From Verrucomicrobiota bacterium (GTDB lineage: Bacteria; Verrucomicrobiota; Verrucomicrobiia; Opitutales; UBA953), in NCBI GenBank assembly GCA_003569205.1, contig BGOK01000008.1:38021-102020 (forward strand): a stretch of 64,000 nt of DNA, read 5' to 3'. A program made the position numbers and the translations under genes. Every line of letters starts with the position of its first letter. The first letter of the stretch is position 1. Shown here one piece after another: positions 8,535 through 16,745 of this stretch. The notes below the pieces were generated by a model that was not told the DNA's origin, did no database searches, and saw nothing but the letters and a program-made list of their open reading frames with translations.

Positions 8535-9848
8535 ATGCGTTTCCTCTTCGCCCTACTCTTCGCGAGCACCCTAGCCTTGGCCCAGAAAACCGAGCGCGTC
8601 GCAGTGGAGCTCCCGACCTTCACTGGCCCCAGCGAGTTTGATAGCTTCCTCGACAACGAAAAGGTCATCCAGTCTTCCGCCGAAGACTTTGTCGCCAAGA
8701 ATAACCGCTTTGTCTTTACGTCGGAGAAGAAGGATTCGGCGCGGGTCGACGGTAAACGCTACCCGAAGAGCCTTGCCCCGACATTTCAGTCCATCCCCCT
8801 CGTCGAGTCCGTGATACGCTTCGACAAGACTGGCAATGAACTCACCCTGATAATTCACTCCATCGGCGACCTCGGTCTAATCAACGAGGCGAAATTCAAT
8901 GAAATAGTCGAAACCCTCACCAAGGCCCTGACGAAGTCGTACGGCACCCCCACCATCCCAGTCAGCGCGGCCTCGGTGATTGTCCGTGCCAAGGGGCTTG
9001 TTTGGAAATGTCCCGCGGGGAGCGTCCGTCTGGAATGGAGCAGTGTGCGCGCGGACCGGGCCAAAGGTACTCCTTACCGGGCGGAGTTCATCCGCGTGGT
9101 CTGCGGACCCGCCCAGACGCTCGCCACTCGCAGCGCGGCCGCCCTACGCTGGAATCCCGCCGACCAGCTACGCACCAACCCCCAGGGCGATAAGTGGATT
9201 ACCTCTGTCCCAATGGTCGACCAAGGTCCCAAGGGGTACTGCGCCGTCGCCACTGGGGAGCGCGTGCTTCGCTACTACGGTAAAGATGCCGACCAGCATG
9301 AGTTAGCGCAGGCCTGTCAGACTGACGGCGGCACTAGCGGACAAAAATTTGAAGAGCAGATGAAACGGGTCGCGACGCGCTTCGGCCTTCGCTTCCAGAC
9401 CTATCTCTCCGGCACAGATGATCGCCTGATCTCAAAAATCATCAAGGACTACACTATTGCCGGTAAAAAGAAGGACGGGACACCCATTCCCGCACTACTG
9501 ACTCAGAATCCGTATTTATTCTACCGGGCACTCAACGTCCTGAACCCCGAGCAACTTGCCGCCGTTCGACAGGCCGATAAGGTTGGCATCGCCAACTTAG
9601 ATCGAGCTGTCCGTGAGTGCATCGATCGGGCCAACCCTGTCATCTGGGGTGTCCATCTCGGCATAGTCCCGGAGCCTGATATCCCCCAAGCGCAGGGCGG
9701 GCACATTCGCCTCATCATTGGCTATAACGACAAGACCGCTGAGATCCTCTACACCGATTCGTGGGGCCCCAAGCACGAGCTCAAGCGCATGAAGCTTGCT
9801 GACGCTTGGGCAGCGACTTTCGGCCTCTACGTGATGCGCCCGAACTGA
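8535..9848 (+). CDS. Secreted C39-like cysteine peptidase
   Basis: A 437-residue protein with a signal peptide (MRFLFALLFASTLALAQ). The C-terminal half is a papain-like C39 fold: the catalytic cysteine lies in VDQGPKGYCAVATGERVL, the histidine in GGHIRLIIGYND and the Asp/Asn region in LYTDSWGP. The N-terminal half (about residues 20-215) is not recognised. It is likely exported and may process or cleave a peptide substrate; no ABC exporter lies nearby, so a bacteriocin-maturation role is not supported. A TATACT box lies 5 nt before the ATG and a TATAAT box slightly further upstream, so a very short leader is possible. Confidence 0.78.
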   Translation: MRFLFALLFASTLALAQKTERVAVELPTFTGPSEFDSFLDNEKVIQSSAEDFVAKNNRFVFTSEKKDSARVDGKRYPKSLAPTFQSIPLVESVIRFDKTGNELTLIIHSIGDLGLINEAKFNEIVETLTKALTKSYGTPTIPVSAASVIVRAKGLVWKCPAGSVRLEWSSVRADRAKGTPYRAEFIRVVCGPAQTLATRSAAALRWNPADQLRTNPQGDKWITSVPMVDQGPKGYCAVATGERVLRYYGKDADQHELAQACQTDGGTSGQKFEEQMKRVATRFGLRFQTYLSGTDDRLISKIIKDYTIAGKKKDGTPIPALLTQNPYLFYRALNVLNPEQLAAVRQADKVGIANLDRAVRECIDRANPVIWGVHLGIVPEPDIPQAQGGHIRLIIGYNDKTAEILYTDSWGPKHELKRMKLADAWAATFGLYVMRPN

Positions 9849-9876
9849 GGTCGGCCAGGGGCTACACAGGTATCGG

Positions 9877-10165
9877 GTTGGCACCACGTGCGGTCCTAAT
9901 TGCCTCTCGCGAGCAACGCTCGCGGGTAGGGGCAAGGCTCTGCCTTGCACTCCGTAACAGGAGGGCGCGGCGAAGCCACGCCCCTACCTTCCCGTCTTTT
10001 GCACCGGCCGCAGGCCGATTTGTACCTTTGCACTTTTGCACCTGTCTCTCCCCTTTCCCCTAGCCAACTATACTCCAGCCCACCAGTCCCCTCACGTACT
10101 CTGTAATCCGTACTCTGTACTCTGTACTCGATTCCGCACCCAGTACTCCGTTACCCCCACGCTAG
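9877..10165. repeat. Intergenic repeat block
   Basis: The spacer carries the CTCGCGAGCAACGCTCGCGG and GGCAAGGCTCTGCCTTGC hairpins, a GGGCGCGGCGAAGCCACGCCC unit, the GCACCGGCCGCAGGCCGATT motif and tandem CTGTACTC / GTAATCCGTACTC motifs. The same set recurs at 6.5, 11.3, 55.3, 56.8, 60.1 and 61.9 kb. No gene is seen. Confidence 0.82.
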
Positions 10166-10227
10166 TACTTTCCCCTATTTTCGTTTATTTCGTTTACGCT
10201 CGGTCACCTATTCTAAAGGCTTTAGGA

Positions 10228-10677
10228 ATGTCCACCGCACCTTACCGCTATCGTCAGTCCGCCGGACTCGACCTCTCCGTCGAAGAGCGGGTCTCCTTGG
10301 CTGAGCTCGTGGCCGAAGCCAAGCCGACGGCACGCCTACACCTGCAAGTCGGCAAGCGCCGCCCCGTCCTGATTCCGCAGGCCCTGCAAGCACGCATCAT
10401 CGAGGTCCTGCAGTTGGCTTCTTCTGGCCAGCCCGTGTCAGTTCAGGCGCTCACCAAGACACTGTCTACCCAGCAAGCGGCTGACCGCCTAGGGGTCTCA
10501 CGACCTCACGTTGTCTCCTTAATCGAATCAGGACTACTACCGGCGACCAAGACGGGGACGCACCGTCGCATCCGCCCGTGCGACCTCGCCGCCTATGAGG
10601 CCAAACAAGTCAAACAGCGCTCCCAGGCATTGAGTGGCTTGATGAAGGCGACCCGGCAACTTGGCCTAGGCTACTAA
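10228..10677 (+). CDS. HTH (excisionase/MerR-like) antitoxin of a PIN toxin pair
   Basis: A 149-residue protein. Residues about 70-125 hold an excisionase-type winged helix (STQQAADRLGVSRPHVVSLI, then LLPATKTGTHRRI), so it binds DNA. The N-terminal half is probably the toxin-contacting part. The start MSTAPYRYR is preceded by a short TTTAGGA; a longer open frame upstream runs through repeats and is rejected. The PIN-domain gene follows 23 nt downstream, so this is a type II toxin-antitoxin operon in which the antitoxin likely represses its own promoter. Confidence 0.83.
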   Translation: MSTAPYRYRQSAGLDLSVEERVSLAELVAEAKPTARLHLQVGKRRPVLIPQALQARIIEVLQLASSGQPVSVQALTKTLSTQQAADRLGVSRPHVVSLIESGLLPATKTGTHRRIRPCDLAAYEAKQVKQRSQALSGLMKATRQLGLGY

Positions 10678-10700
10678 AGATCATCTAGTTGCCGAGGGAC

Positions 10701-11258
10701 ATGCCCCAGGCCATCCTTTTTCTGGACGCTAACGTCCTCTACTCGGCTTGTTGCCGCGACCTCCTCCTGGAGTTAGCCCTCGCTGGACTCTGTCGATGCC
10801 GTTGGTCGGAACAGGTCTTGGCTGAGACGCGACGAGCTCTCCTTCGGCAACGGCCTGACATTTCAGGGCACAACGTTGATCGGCTCTTTGCGCTCATGGC
10901 CCAAGCCTGCCCAGATGCTCTGACGCAAACACGCCGCCCGCCTTTACCCACCCCTATTCCCTACGCAGACCCAGCCGATATCCACGTCGTACATGCTGCC
11001 TACGCCGCCCACGCCACGACCATCCTTACCTTTAACCTCAAACACTTTCGAGCCTCGGCCTTAGCCACCCTCGACCTCCAAGTCCTAAGCCCAGACACCT
11101 GGCTACCTGAACTGCTCGAGGCCCAACCAGCCCGCTGCCTTCAGGCCATCGAAACCTGCCGACTGCGACTCTGTCGCCCTAGCCTCAGTCAACCCGCCCA
11201 CCGCCAAGCCATGCGTCGCGCCGGCCTCGTCCGCTTAGCTACAAACCTTTCGAAATGA
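10701..11258 (+). CDS. PIN-domain RNase toxin
   Basis: A 185-residue PIN protein. The first acidic residue lies in ILFLDANVLYSA, further conserved acids are in WSEQVLAETRRAL and ADPADIHVVHAA, and ILTFNLKHF closes the fold, as in the PF13470-type PIN family. The domain cuts RNA with divalent metal; the C-terminal 45 residues are an Arg/Cys-rich tail. A TTG start at 10689 is possible, but the ATG at 10701 with GAGGG just upstream gives the usual PIN N-terminus. It is paired with the HTH gene just upstream. Confidence 0.85.
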   Translation: MPQAILFLDANVLYSACCRDLLLELALAGLCRCRWSEQVLAETRRALLRQRPDISGHNVDRLFALMAQACPDALTQTRRPPLPTPIPYADPADIHVVHAAYAAHATTILTFNLKHFRASALATLDLQVLSPDTWLPELLEAQPARCLQAIETCRLRLCRPSLSQPAHRQAMRRAGLVRLATNLSK

Positions 11259-11307
11259 TACCGAGGACACGTTGACCCTTGAATCTTTAATTGGAGGAAT
11301 GGCTCCT

Positions 11308-11650
11308 GCCTTGGGTAGGGACCGCACCACGTGCGGTCCTAATTGCCTCGGGTAGGGTTGGCACTGCGTGCCAACCTAGCTGCCTCTCGCGAGCAACGCT
11401 CGCGGGTAGGGGCAAGGCTCTGCCTTGCACACCGTAATAGGAGGGCGCGACGAAGCCACGCCCCTACCTGATGCCTTTCAAGTCCGTAATCTGTACTCTG
11501 AACTCTGTACTCTTCTCTGCGTCTGCCACGCCCCTACCTCATGCCTTCAAAATCTGTAATCCGAACTCCGTACTCTGTACTCCTCTAGGGCAGCACGCGG
11601 TGCTGCCCCTACCTTTCCCCAACCAGTCCCCATGCGAAGGCTCCGCCTTC
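11308..11650. repeat. Intergenic hairpin-cassette block
   Basis: Cassettes include ACCGCACCACGTGCGGT, TTGGCACTGCGTGCCAA, CTCGCGAGCAACGCTCGCGG, GGCAAGGCTCTGCCTTGC and GGCAGCACGCGGTGCTGCC, interleaved with GTACTCTGTACTC motifs. It separates the convergent toxin and protease genes, so some hairpins may act as terminators. Confidence 0.83.
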
Positions 11651-11654
11651 GCGC

Positions 11655-12374
11655 TCACTTCCCTTGATGCTTCAGGGCGCTCTTCCGGGCCTTGGCGATT
11701 TCTTCCTCAGTCAACGCATAGCCCTGCTTGGCTCCGCCCATCAAGCGACCAACGGAGGAGGCTTCGGACTTATCGGGGTGCGTTAAAGTGAGGTTATGCC
11801 CGAGCTCATGGGCGATGGTGCGGGCCAAGGATCCGACCTTCATCGGCTCCCGCTCGACCAGTAATACTTTCACCGGCGGCTTCTCGCCGCGCGAGGCTTT
11901 ATCCGTCCAAACGCCAACGACCGCCTGATTGCCGCCGAGATTCGCATAACCCTGATAGGTCGCGCCGATATAGGGCAAGAGGTAGACGTTCAGCGCGGCA
12001 CGAAGCTGTTGGGCTGGATCGAGGAGCTTACCGATGGCCGCGGTGCGACCTGATCCCGTAACCTCTTCCTCGCCGCGCTTGGAATTCTCCACCACCGCCA
12101 AGAGCTCTCTAAAATCCTTCGGCTTCAGCAGTGCTTCGGGTTGGGCGCGCTCCACCACGAACTGAATCCCCGCCGGCTTCCAGATTCGATTCACCTCTGC
12201 GAGCACTGGCCCTGTGAGGTCTTCAGGCTTCACCCAATTCTCCATCACCTGACCCTTGACGGTCATCGTAGCCCCTTGCGTCAGGTGAAAACGAATCGGC
12301 AAGGTAATGATCGGCTCCGCCGCGGAAACACCGAGGCCGAGCAACAGCATGCATACAGAGGGGAGCCACTTCAT
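11655..12374 (-). CDS. Secreted metzincin-like zinc metalloprotease
   Basis: A 239-residue protein with a signal peptide (MKWLPSVCMLLLGLGVSAAE). The zinc site is HELGHNLTLTH (HExxHxxxxxH), followed by a Met-turn-like GRLMGG, the arrangement of metzincins. Upstream residues GNQAVVGVWTDKA and the hydrophobic strand before the helix fit the fold. A GGGGGG run just before the ATG may serve as ribosome-binding site. Substrate unknown; exported location is inferred from the signal peptide. Confidence 0.8.
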   Translation of the reverse strand: MKWLPSVCMLLLGLGVSAAEPIITLPIRFHLTQGATMTVKGQVMENWVKPEDLTGPVLAEVNRIWKPAGIQFVVERAQPEALLKPKDFRELLAVVENSKRGEEEVTGSGRTAAIGKLLDPAQQLRAALNVYLLPYIGATYQGYANLGGNQAVVGVWTDKASRGEKPPVKVLLVEREPMKVGSLARTIAHELGHNLTLTHPDKSEASSVGRLMGGAKQGYALTEEEIAKARKSALKHQGK

Positions 12375-12410
12375 CCCCCCAACCTTACCCTCCCCCGCCC
12401 CGCCTGCAAT

Positions 12411-12610
12411 CCTCGGGTAGGGACAGCACGTGCTGTCCTAGCTGCATACTAGGTCCGTAGGCAGTGTGACCCTACCATTGCACATTCCTACGTCGCGCGA
12501 CGACTCAGCCCTGCCATATTCATCAATGCAGTCCTCGACGTATCCATCGACTCTACCCTCGATGCAGTCTTCGACCCTGTCATCGATTCCATCATCGACT
12601 CCACCCTCCA
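12411..12610. repeat. Hairpin cassette plus 12-bp tandem repeat
   Basis: Near 12411-12445 there is one cassette (GGTAGGGACAGCACGTGCTG followed by TCCTAGCTGC). From 12523 to 12606 there are seven adjoining 12-bp units, six starting TCGA and the first TCAA (for example TCGATGCAGTCT, TCGACCCTGTCA, TCGACTCCACCC), ending just before the stop of the Dabb gene. No coding function is evident. Confidence 0.75.
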
Positions 12611-12919
12611 TCAGCCCGCGACGTAATCTACCACTAAGACCTTATCGAGGACGCCGCCGAGGAGGGCGACGAATTCCTGGTGGGCGGGCTCATGGAGGTA
12701 CTGCGTTTCGAGGACCTCCTTCGACGCGAAGGTCACCGTGAAGATGTGGGTGAAGCCCTGGTCGAGGCCTTCCGGGCTCACGTTGATCCCGCATTCAAAC
12801 GCCTGGATTGCCGGCAGCTTGCCCGGCAGCGCCTTGAACGCATCGACGATGCCCTGCACCTTCGCGGCCGGAGCGTCGTCCTTGAACTTGAACATCACGA
12901 TGTGACGGTAGGAACTCAT
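12611..12919 (-). CDS. Dabb-domain (stress-responsive A/B barrel) protein
   Basis: A 102-residue protein starting MSSYRHIVMFKFKDDA. The sequence HIVMFKFK near the N-terminus, a central FECGINVSPEG, FTHIFTVTFASKEVLE and YLHEPAHQEFVALL match the ferredoxin-like dimeric Dabb fold. Members act in diverse roles and the substrate is unknown. The open frame extends upstream to 13078 but that part lacks family similarity. Confidence 0.88.
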   Translation of the reverse strand: MSSYRHIVMFKFKDDAPAAKVQGIVDAFKALPGKLPAIQAFECGINVSPEGLDQGFTHIFTVTFASKEVLETQYLHEPAHQEFVALLGGVLDKVLVVDYVAG

Positions 12920-13155
12920 GACCCTAGCGAGGCCCAGAGCCGCGTGGCCGTCAAGAGCAGTGAGTAAGGCATCTCGCTTCCACATGAGTGGAACTCCTAA
13001 ATGGCATCGTTTGACTGTAGCGACTGGTAAACGAGATGCTGACTGGGGTATCGCAGCATGCAGACAACTAAACGACAACCACCCAGCCGCTTTGGGCTTG
13101 CGGGAAATTGGCTTAAGTTAATCAACAATTACATAACGGCCCGCTTCTCTACGTC

Positions 13156-13179
13156 GAAAGACGCACGAGCGGGTCTTTC
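13156..13179. terminator. Candidate hairpin terminator
   Basis: GAAAGAC at 13156-13162 pairs with GTCTTTC at 13173-13179 and is followed on the plus strand by TATTT. It lies between the 13211-14434 gene and the Dabb gene. The weak T-run makes it tentative. The rest of 12920-13210 shows no gene. Confidence 0.35.
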
Positions 13180-13210
13180 TATTTCCGGACAAGCTTCGAG
13201 CAGCTTCGGC

Positions 13211-14434
13211 CTATCGCTTGGTGGGCCGAGGCGGGATGTAGATACCTTCACCCCAATGCTCCTTAAGGAGCTGGTCCCATCGCGTTTGCTGCTCGGGGCT
13301 CAAACCAAGGTACCCCTTAGGCAAGACCGGCCCTTCCTCGTTACCGGTATCCGGCGCCGCCCGCGGCTGAAGGCGGAAGAGGTGGCCCTGCGCACCAGTC
13401 AAATGGAAGCCAAAGATTACCCACCAGACTTGGTTCCAGGTTAGCCGGCGCTTGGACCACTCCACGGCTTCGCTCCAAATGAGAGGGCCCCCATTATACA
13501 GACCACGCCGAACGCGCGAGTCGATGGTCAGCCACTGGACGCCGGGCTCGCGCGCGTCGATGGCGGCGACCACTGCCGGCGCTCCGTTTGCCAGGCCGAT
13601 CTGGAAAATCTTTTCGACGGCGAAGGCGCGGCCATCGGCCAGTTTGAGCAATGGCCCCCGAATCAAAATCCCGAACTCGGCCTCGACCGCCCACGTCCAA
13701 GCCGCGTAGCGATCCGACTGCAGCCGCCCTTGGTCTACCCAGTGCAGGATGAGACCATTAACACCGGCTAGGTTAGCGGTCGCTTCTTCGGCCTGCGCCT
13801 TCCACCGGGCTACCTCCGCCTCCCGATCCTGGACGACCTCGAGCAAGTTATCGCTCGAGCGTTCAAGATCCTCAAGCTGGGCGATCTTTGCGCGGTACTC
13901 GGGGTCTTGGAGTTGGGCCTGACTGACCAACCGTTCCAGCTCCTCGTGGATGTCAGCGGCCTTCAACGGGCCCGGCTTGAGCGTTCGCCGACCGTCCTTG
14001 ACGACCGCCTTACGCGCACGCTGGAGCTCGCGCTCAGCCCGCTTCTCGAGCGCCGGAATCTTTGACTTACGTACATAAACCACTCCATCGATAGAGGATC
14101 CAGGGCCACGCTCAATATAGCTAGAGTCGGTCGTGAAGCCCAGCTCCCCAAGGAAGTCACCCAGCTCGGAATTACTGCCTCGATCTGGAACCGTCACGTA
14201 GCTGGACGGCTCCAAGCCGATTTTCTCCGCCTGCGCGGCGAGCGTCTCGTGCTGCGTGAGCAGATCCTCGACCCAAGATGGCAGGTTATCGACTAAGTCG
14301 TCATCCGAGCCGACCACTAAGTAAGCTGGGTTATCGCACAGCTTGCTCAGCGCATCGCCGTCGTCGTCGTTGGAGCTGTTGTATTCAGGGGCTTCGCCGT
14401 CGTGGAAACCATTTGGGCCAATGGAGGAACTCAT
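13211..14434 (-). CDS. Hypothetical protein with central coiled coil
   Basis: A 407-residue soluble protein not recognised. The N-terminal third is acidic and Ser-rich; residues about 125-235 are strongly charged and predicted coiled coil (KRAERELQRARKAV, AQLEDLERSSDNLLEVVQDR). The C-terminal third is Trp-rich (VQWLTIDSRVRRGLY, TWNQVWWVIFGFHLTG). No signal peptide or catalytic motif is visible. Its promoter side is adjacent to a single hairpin cassette at 14505-14535. Confidence 0.65.
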   Translation of the reverse strand: MSSSIGPNGFHDGEAPEYNSSNDDDGDALSKLCDNPAYLVVGSDDDLVDNLPSWVEDLLTQHETLAAQAEKIGLEPSSYVTVPDRGSNSELGDFLGELGFTTDSSYIERGPGSSIDGVVYVRKSKIPALEKRAERELQRARKAVVKDGRRTLKPGPLKAADIHEELERLVSQAQLQDPEYRAKIAQLEDLERSSDNLLEVVQDREAEVARWKAQAEEATANLAGVNGLILHWVDQGRLQSDRYAAWTWAVEAEFGILIRGPLLKLADGRAFAVEKIFQIGLANGAPAVVAAIDAREPGVQWLTIDSRVRRGLYNGGPLIWSEAVEWSKRRLTWNQVWWVIFGFHLTGAQGHLFRLQPRAAPDTGNEEGPVLPKGYLGLSPEQQTRWDQLLKEHWGEGIYIPPRPTKR

Positions 14435-14530
14435 AGTATCGATAGCATGCCTCGCTCATCCCATCTGTCCACCCACCCGCTTGTCATAGAGTGACATAGC
14501 CTCGTGGTAGGGTTGGCACTGCGTGCCAAC

Positions 14531-15205
14531 CTAGCCTGCCCTGCTATCGGCGCCCGCCGCCACGACGTACTCTACGAGGTGCTTCATACCCAAGACGTCT
14601 TGGCGGTTGTATTCGATGAGGTTGGTCCAATCCCGGCGGGCTTCGTTGGTGAGTTCGCGGTGGATACCGCCGCGCTTGGCGAGGAGCGTGCGAAGGCGGC
14701 CCAAGATCGAACCGGGCTGCACGCCGAGGAGATACTTTTTGTAGGTATAGCCAACCGCCGGCTGAATGAGGAAATCCTTGAGGCCGGGCTTGCGGCGCTC
14801 GCCAGCGGTTCGACACGCTTGGGCGTAAAGCTTCGGGCGGTGATTCTTGAACCATTTGGCGGCGTTCGCGTTCAGGTAGTTTGACTTGATCCACTCAGCC
14901 TGCTCCGGACACGCCTTCATCAAGAGGTCGCGCTCCGGGATGCTATAGCCAGCGATGAGGCTATTGGTGGTTTGGGCGACGCGGACGACCTCCACGGCCA
15001 GCTCAGCCCACGGCAAGAACTCCAGGCTCCGAGCTTTGGCCGACGCAACGAGGATGGCATCATGGGCATAGGTCTTCAGTCCATCCACCCATAGCACCGA
15101 CGTCAGTGCCGGCTCCGGGTCGGCGGTCCGCTTCTCCACATCGAGCCAGATCACGGGACGGACGTTATTGAGGAAGGCAGCGGTTTGCAGGGTGTAGCGG
15201 GACAT
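14531..15205 (-). CDS. Predicted DEDD/RNase H-like nuclease
   Basis: A 224-residue protein (231 if a GTG at 15226 is used). It has an early acidic strand (VIWLDVEKRT), a second site in IAGYSIPERDLLMKA, and the terminal EYNRQDVLGMKHLVEYV, which resembles the YxxxDV Exo III motif of DnaQ/YprB-type 3'-5' exonucleases. The overall length fits a single RNase H-like domain. Catalysis on DNA or RNA is inferred. A TATACT box lies 9 nt before the ATG at 15205. Confidence 0.6.
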   Translation of the reverse strand: MSRYTLQTAAFLNNVRPVIWLDVEKRTADPEPALTSVLWVDGLKTYAHDAILVASAKARSLEFLPWAELAVEVVRVAQTTNSLIAGYSIPERDLLMKACPEQAEWIKSNYLNANAAKWFKNHRPKLYAQACRTAGERRKPGLKDFLIQPAVGYTYKKYLLGVQPGSILGRLRTLLAKRGGIHRELTNEARRDWTNLIEYNRQDVLGMKHLVEYVVAAGADSRAG

Positions 15206-15267
15206 GTGGTCATTAGTATACCCCACCTTTCCGAAAACACCGCCGCCTCACGGACATCTTTTCCGCT

Positions 15268-15289
15268 TTCCCCTACGGGGAAGGTTTTT
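15268..15289 (+). terminator. Possible intrinsic terminator
   Basis: TTCCCC (15268-15273) pairs with GGGGAA (15277-15282), followed by GGTTTTT. No plus-strand gene ends just upstream, so its role is unclear; it may end a short transcript or be chance. Confidence 0.3.
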
Positions 15290-15410
15290 GATATTCTTCC
15301 TCGACAGGGTTTCGGCTGACGATGGTCAGACCGTCTAACGACTGAAGCGGTCCGACCCCTTTCCCACCCACCCATTTGCGCTTTGAACCTTCCGCTTTAG
15401 GGTTCCTCGT

Positions 15411-15644
15411 ATGCCCAAGCCCGACAAGAACGACATCGAGCGACTCAGCCGCGGGGAGTCGACCCGGGGCAAGATCGGCCATCGCGGGGTCGGGCATCGG
15501 CTAACCCAGAAAGAGCGGATCCTCTTCGAGGCGGCCAAACGCCAAGGTTTTTTGAAGATACCGGTCGCGGGCATCCGTAAGAACGTCGTCAATATCTATC
15601 GCCTCTGGTGCCAGGCCTCCGACCGCGAGTTCACCACCCGCTAA
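15411..15644 (+). CDS. Small basic hypothetical protein
   Basis: A 77-residue basic protein (many Lys and Arg; MPKPDKNDIERLSRGEST). Not recognised. The even spread of charged residues and the helical segment QKERILFEAAKRQGFLKI suggest nucleic-acid or protein binding, which is inference. A strong palindrome begins 6 nt after its stop. Confidence 0.5.
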   Translation: MPKPDKNDIERLSRGESTRGKIGHRGVGHRLTQKERILFEAAKRQGFLKIPVAGIRKNVVNIYRLWCQASDREFTTR

Positions 15645-15649
15645 GCGGT

Positions 15650-15691
15650 ATAATAGGGTCAGACCCCATTAATAGGGTCTGACCCTATTAT
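15650..15691. repeat. Nested perfect palindrome
   Basis: A 17-bp perfect inverted repeat (15650-15666 with 15675-15691, 8-nt loop). Each arm contains its own small palindrome, GGGTCAGACCC and GGGTCTGACCC. The core resembles the GGGGTCAGG motif of the REP-like elements at 25-54 kb. It could terminate the gene at 15411 or be a REP-type mobile palindrome. The following 15692-15898 shows no gene; a TTATATT near 15870 may be promoter sequence. Confidence 0.75.
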
Positions 15692-15898
15692 GAGTCCTGA
15701 GCTTTTGGACGCGCCCTAACCGACGGCACCGCCTAGCCCACATGAGGACGGCCTCCCTATTAGCACCCCCTCAGGGCCAATTTAGCCCTCAGCCGGAGTC
15801 TTGATACACAACGGACACATAGGTGGATTCAGGAGACACCTTCTGCCATTTGACTCCGACGGAACTAGGGTTATATTAAGGTCTACAACACCCTAGAT

Positions 15899-16084
15899 AT
15901 GTTTAAAAAGTTCACCCTAACCGACCGACTGCTGTTTATCTCAGTCTTTTTGGTCATCATCTTTTCGAAGCTCCTTTATTTATTGGACTACAAGTTAGAG
16001 GCGATCTTCGTCGGCCTTTGGGCTCCTTCTATCCTTGCCTTCGGCATTTATCTGAAAGCCATCGAGAATTCTAAAGATGAATGA
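15899..16084 (+). CDS. Small two-helix membrane protein
   Basis: A 61-residue protein with a basic start (MFKKFTLTDR) and two hydrophobic helices (about residues 10-28 and 34-53), followed by a charged tail. Not recognised. It overlaps the next tiny gene by 8 nt, suggesting a translationally coupled pair of inner-membrane peptides. Confidence 0.55.
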   Translation: MFKKFTLTDRLLFISVFLVIIFSKLLYLLDYKLEAIFVGLWAPSILAFGIYLKAIENSKDE

Positions 16085-16220
16085 ATACGTCCCCCATTTC
16101 GCAGTCTTCATCTTCGTACTGTTCGGCATCGCAATATTTGCTGCGATGCAGCGGCTCAAGAAAATGAACGACGACGAGCGCGCTAACTCCAAAAAACAGC
16201 CCAAGGCCTTAGCTCGCTGA
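16077..16220 (+). CDS. Very small single-pass membrane protein
   Basis: A 47-residue frame beginning MNEYVPHFAVFIFVLFG, with one hydrophobic helix (about residues 7-24) and a strongly charged tail (RLKKMNDDER). The ATG lies inside the end of the 15899 gene. The length, helix plus basic tail and overlap argue that it is real, but no family is recognised. Confidence 0.5.
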   Translation: MNEYVPHFAVFIFVLFGIAIFAAMQRLKKMNDDERANSKKQPKALAR

Positions 16221-16306
16221 CTTCTCGTCTGTATTGGCTAACGCGCCACAGCGGAGAATCAATCGAGTGGCTTGTTTAGTCAGTAAACACAGGCAAATAT
16301 CTGCAT

Positions 16307-16705
16307 TTAACGGCCCGATATTTCCGCCCTTCGCATCGGCATAGTATCGATTAGAGCGAAGAGGGCCGCCGACTCCACAGGTACGTTCTGGTCAAGCTTA
16401 ACGCCGCCATCCTTGCCCACTAAGCGCACTCGGAAGGACGGAGCGAATGGGCGGATGACAATCTGCAAATTGCGTTCCAGCAAGCCCGCCTGAGCGGCTT
16501 CTAAAACCCTGATTTGCCGCAGATACTCGGCGTCCTGTTCGCTCGGCGTATCGATGACCAAGACCCGCGACTGCCACTGGTACGCCGCAAGGTTAGGCAA
16601 GGCGAAGCCCGCCGCCGGCGCGCCCGTGCAGCCCTGCGCCCAATAGGCGGCCAGCCCGGCGCAACTTAACGTCATCATGGCTTTCATCTTTCCCATCATA
16701 CGCAT
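16307..16705 (-). CDS. DUF4174-family exported protein
   Basis: A 132-residue protein with a hydrophobic N-terminus and a cysteine in YWAQGCTG that could mark a lipoprotein or signal cleavage site. The body fits DUF4174: VLVIDTPSEQDAEYLRQ, a central RLVGKDGGVKL and the C-terminal hallmark LIDTMPMRRAEI. Function of the family is unknown. It lies 40 bp downstream of blh and may be cotranscribed with the retinal genes. Several Met codons near the start make the exact start uncertain. Confidence 0.75.
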   Translation of the reverse strand: MRMMGKMKAMMTLSCAGLAAYWAQGCTGAPAAGFALPNLAAYQWQSRVLVIDTPSEQDAEYLRQIRVLEAAQAGLLERNLQIVIRPFAPSFRVRLVGKDGGVKLDQNVPVESAALFALIDTMPMRRAEISGR

Positions 16706-16745
16706 CCGTGCGTCGTTGCAAACCGTCCGCTGATTACGCCTTGGT

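Noticed and set aside
12466..12741. Ser/Pro/Thr-rich plus-strand frame
   Set aside because: Produced by the 12-bp tandem repeat and the antisense of the Dabb gene.
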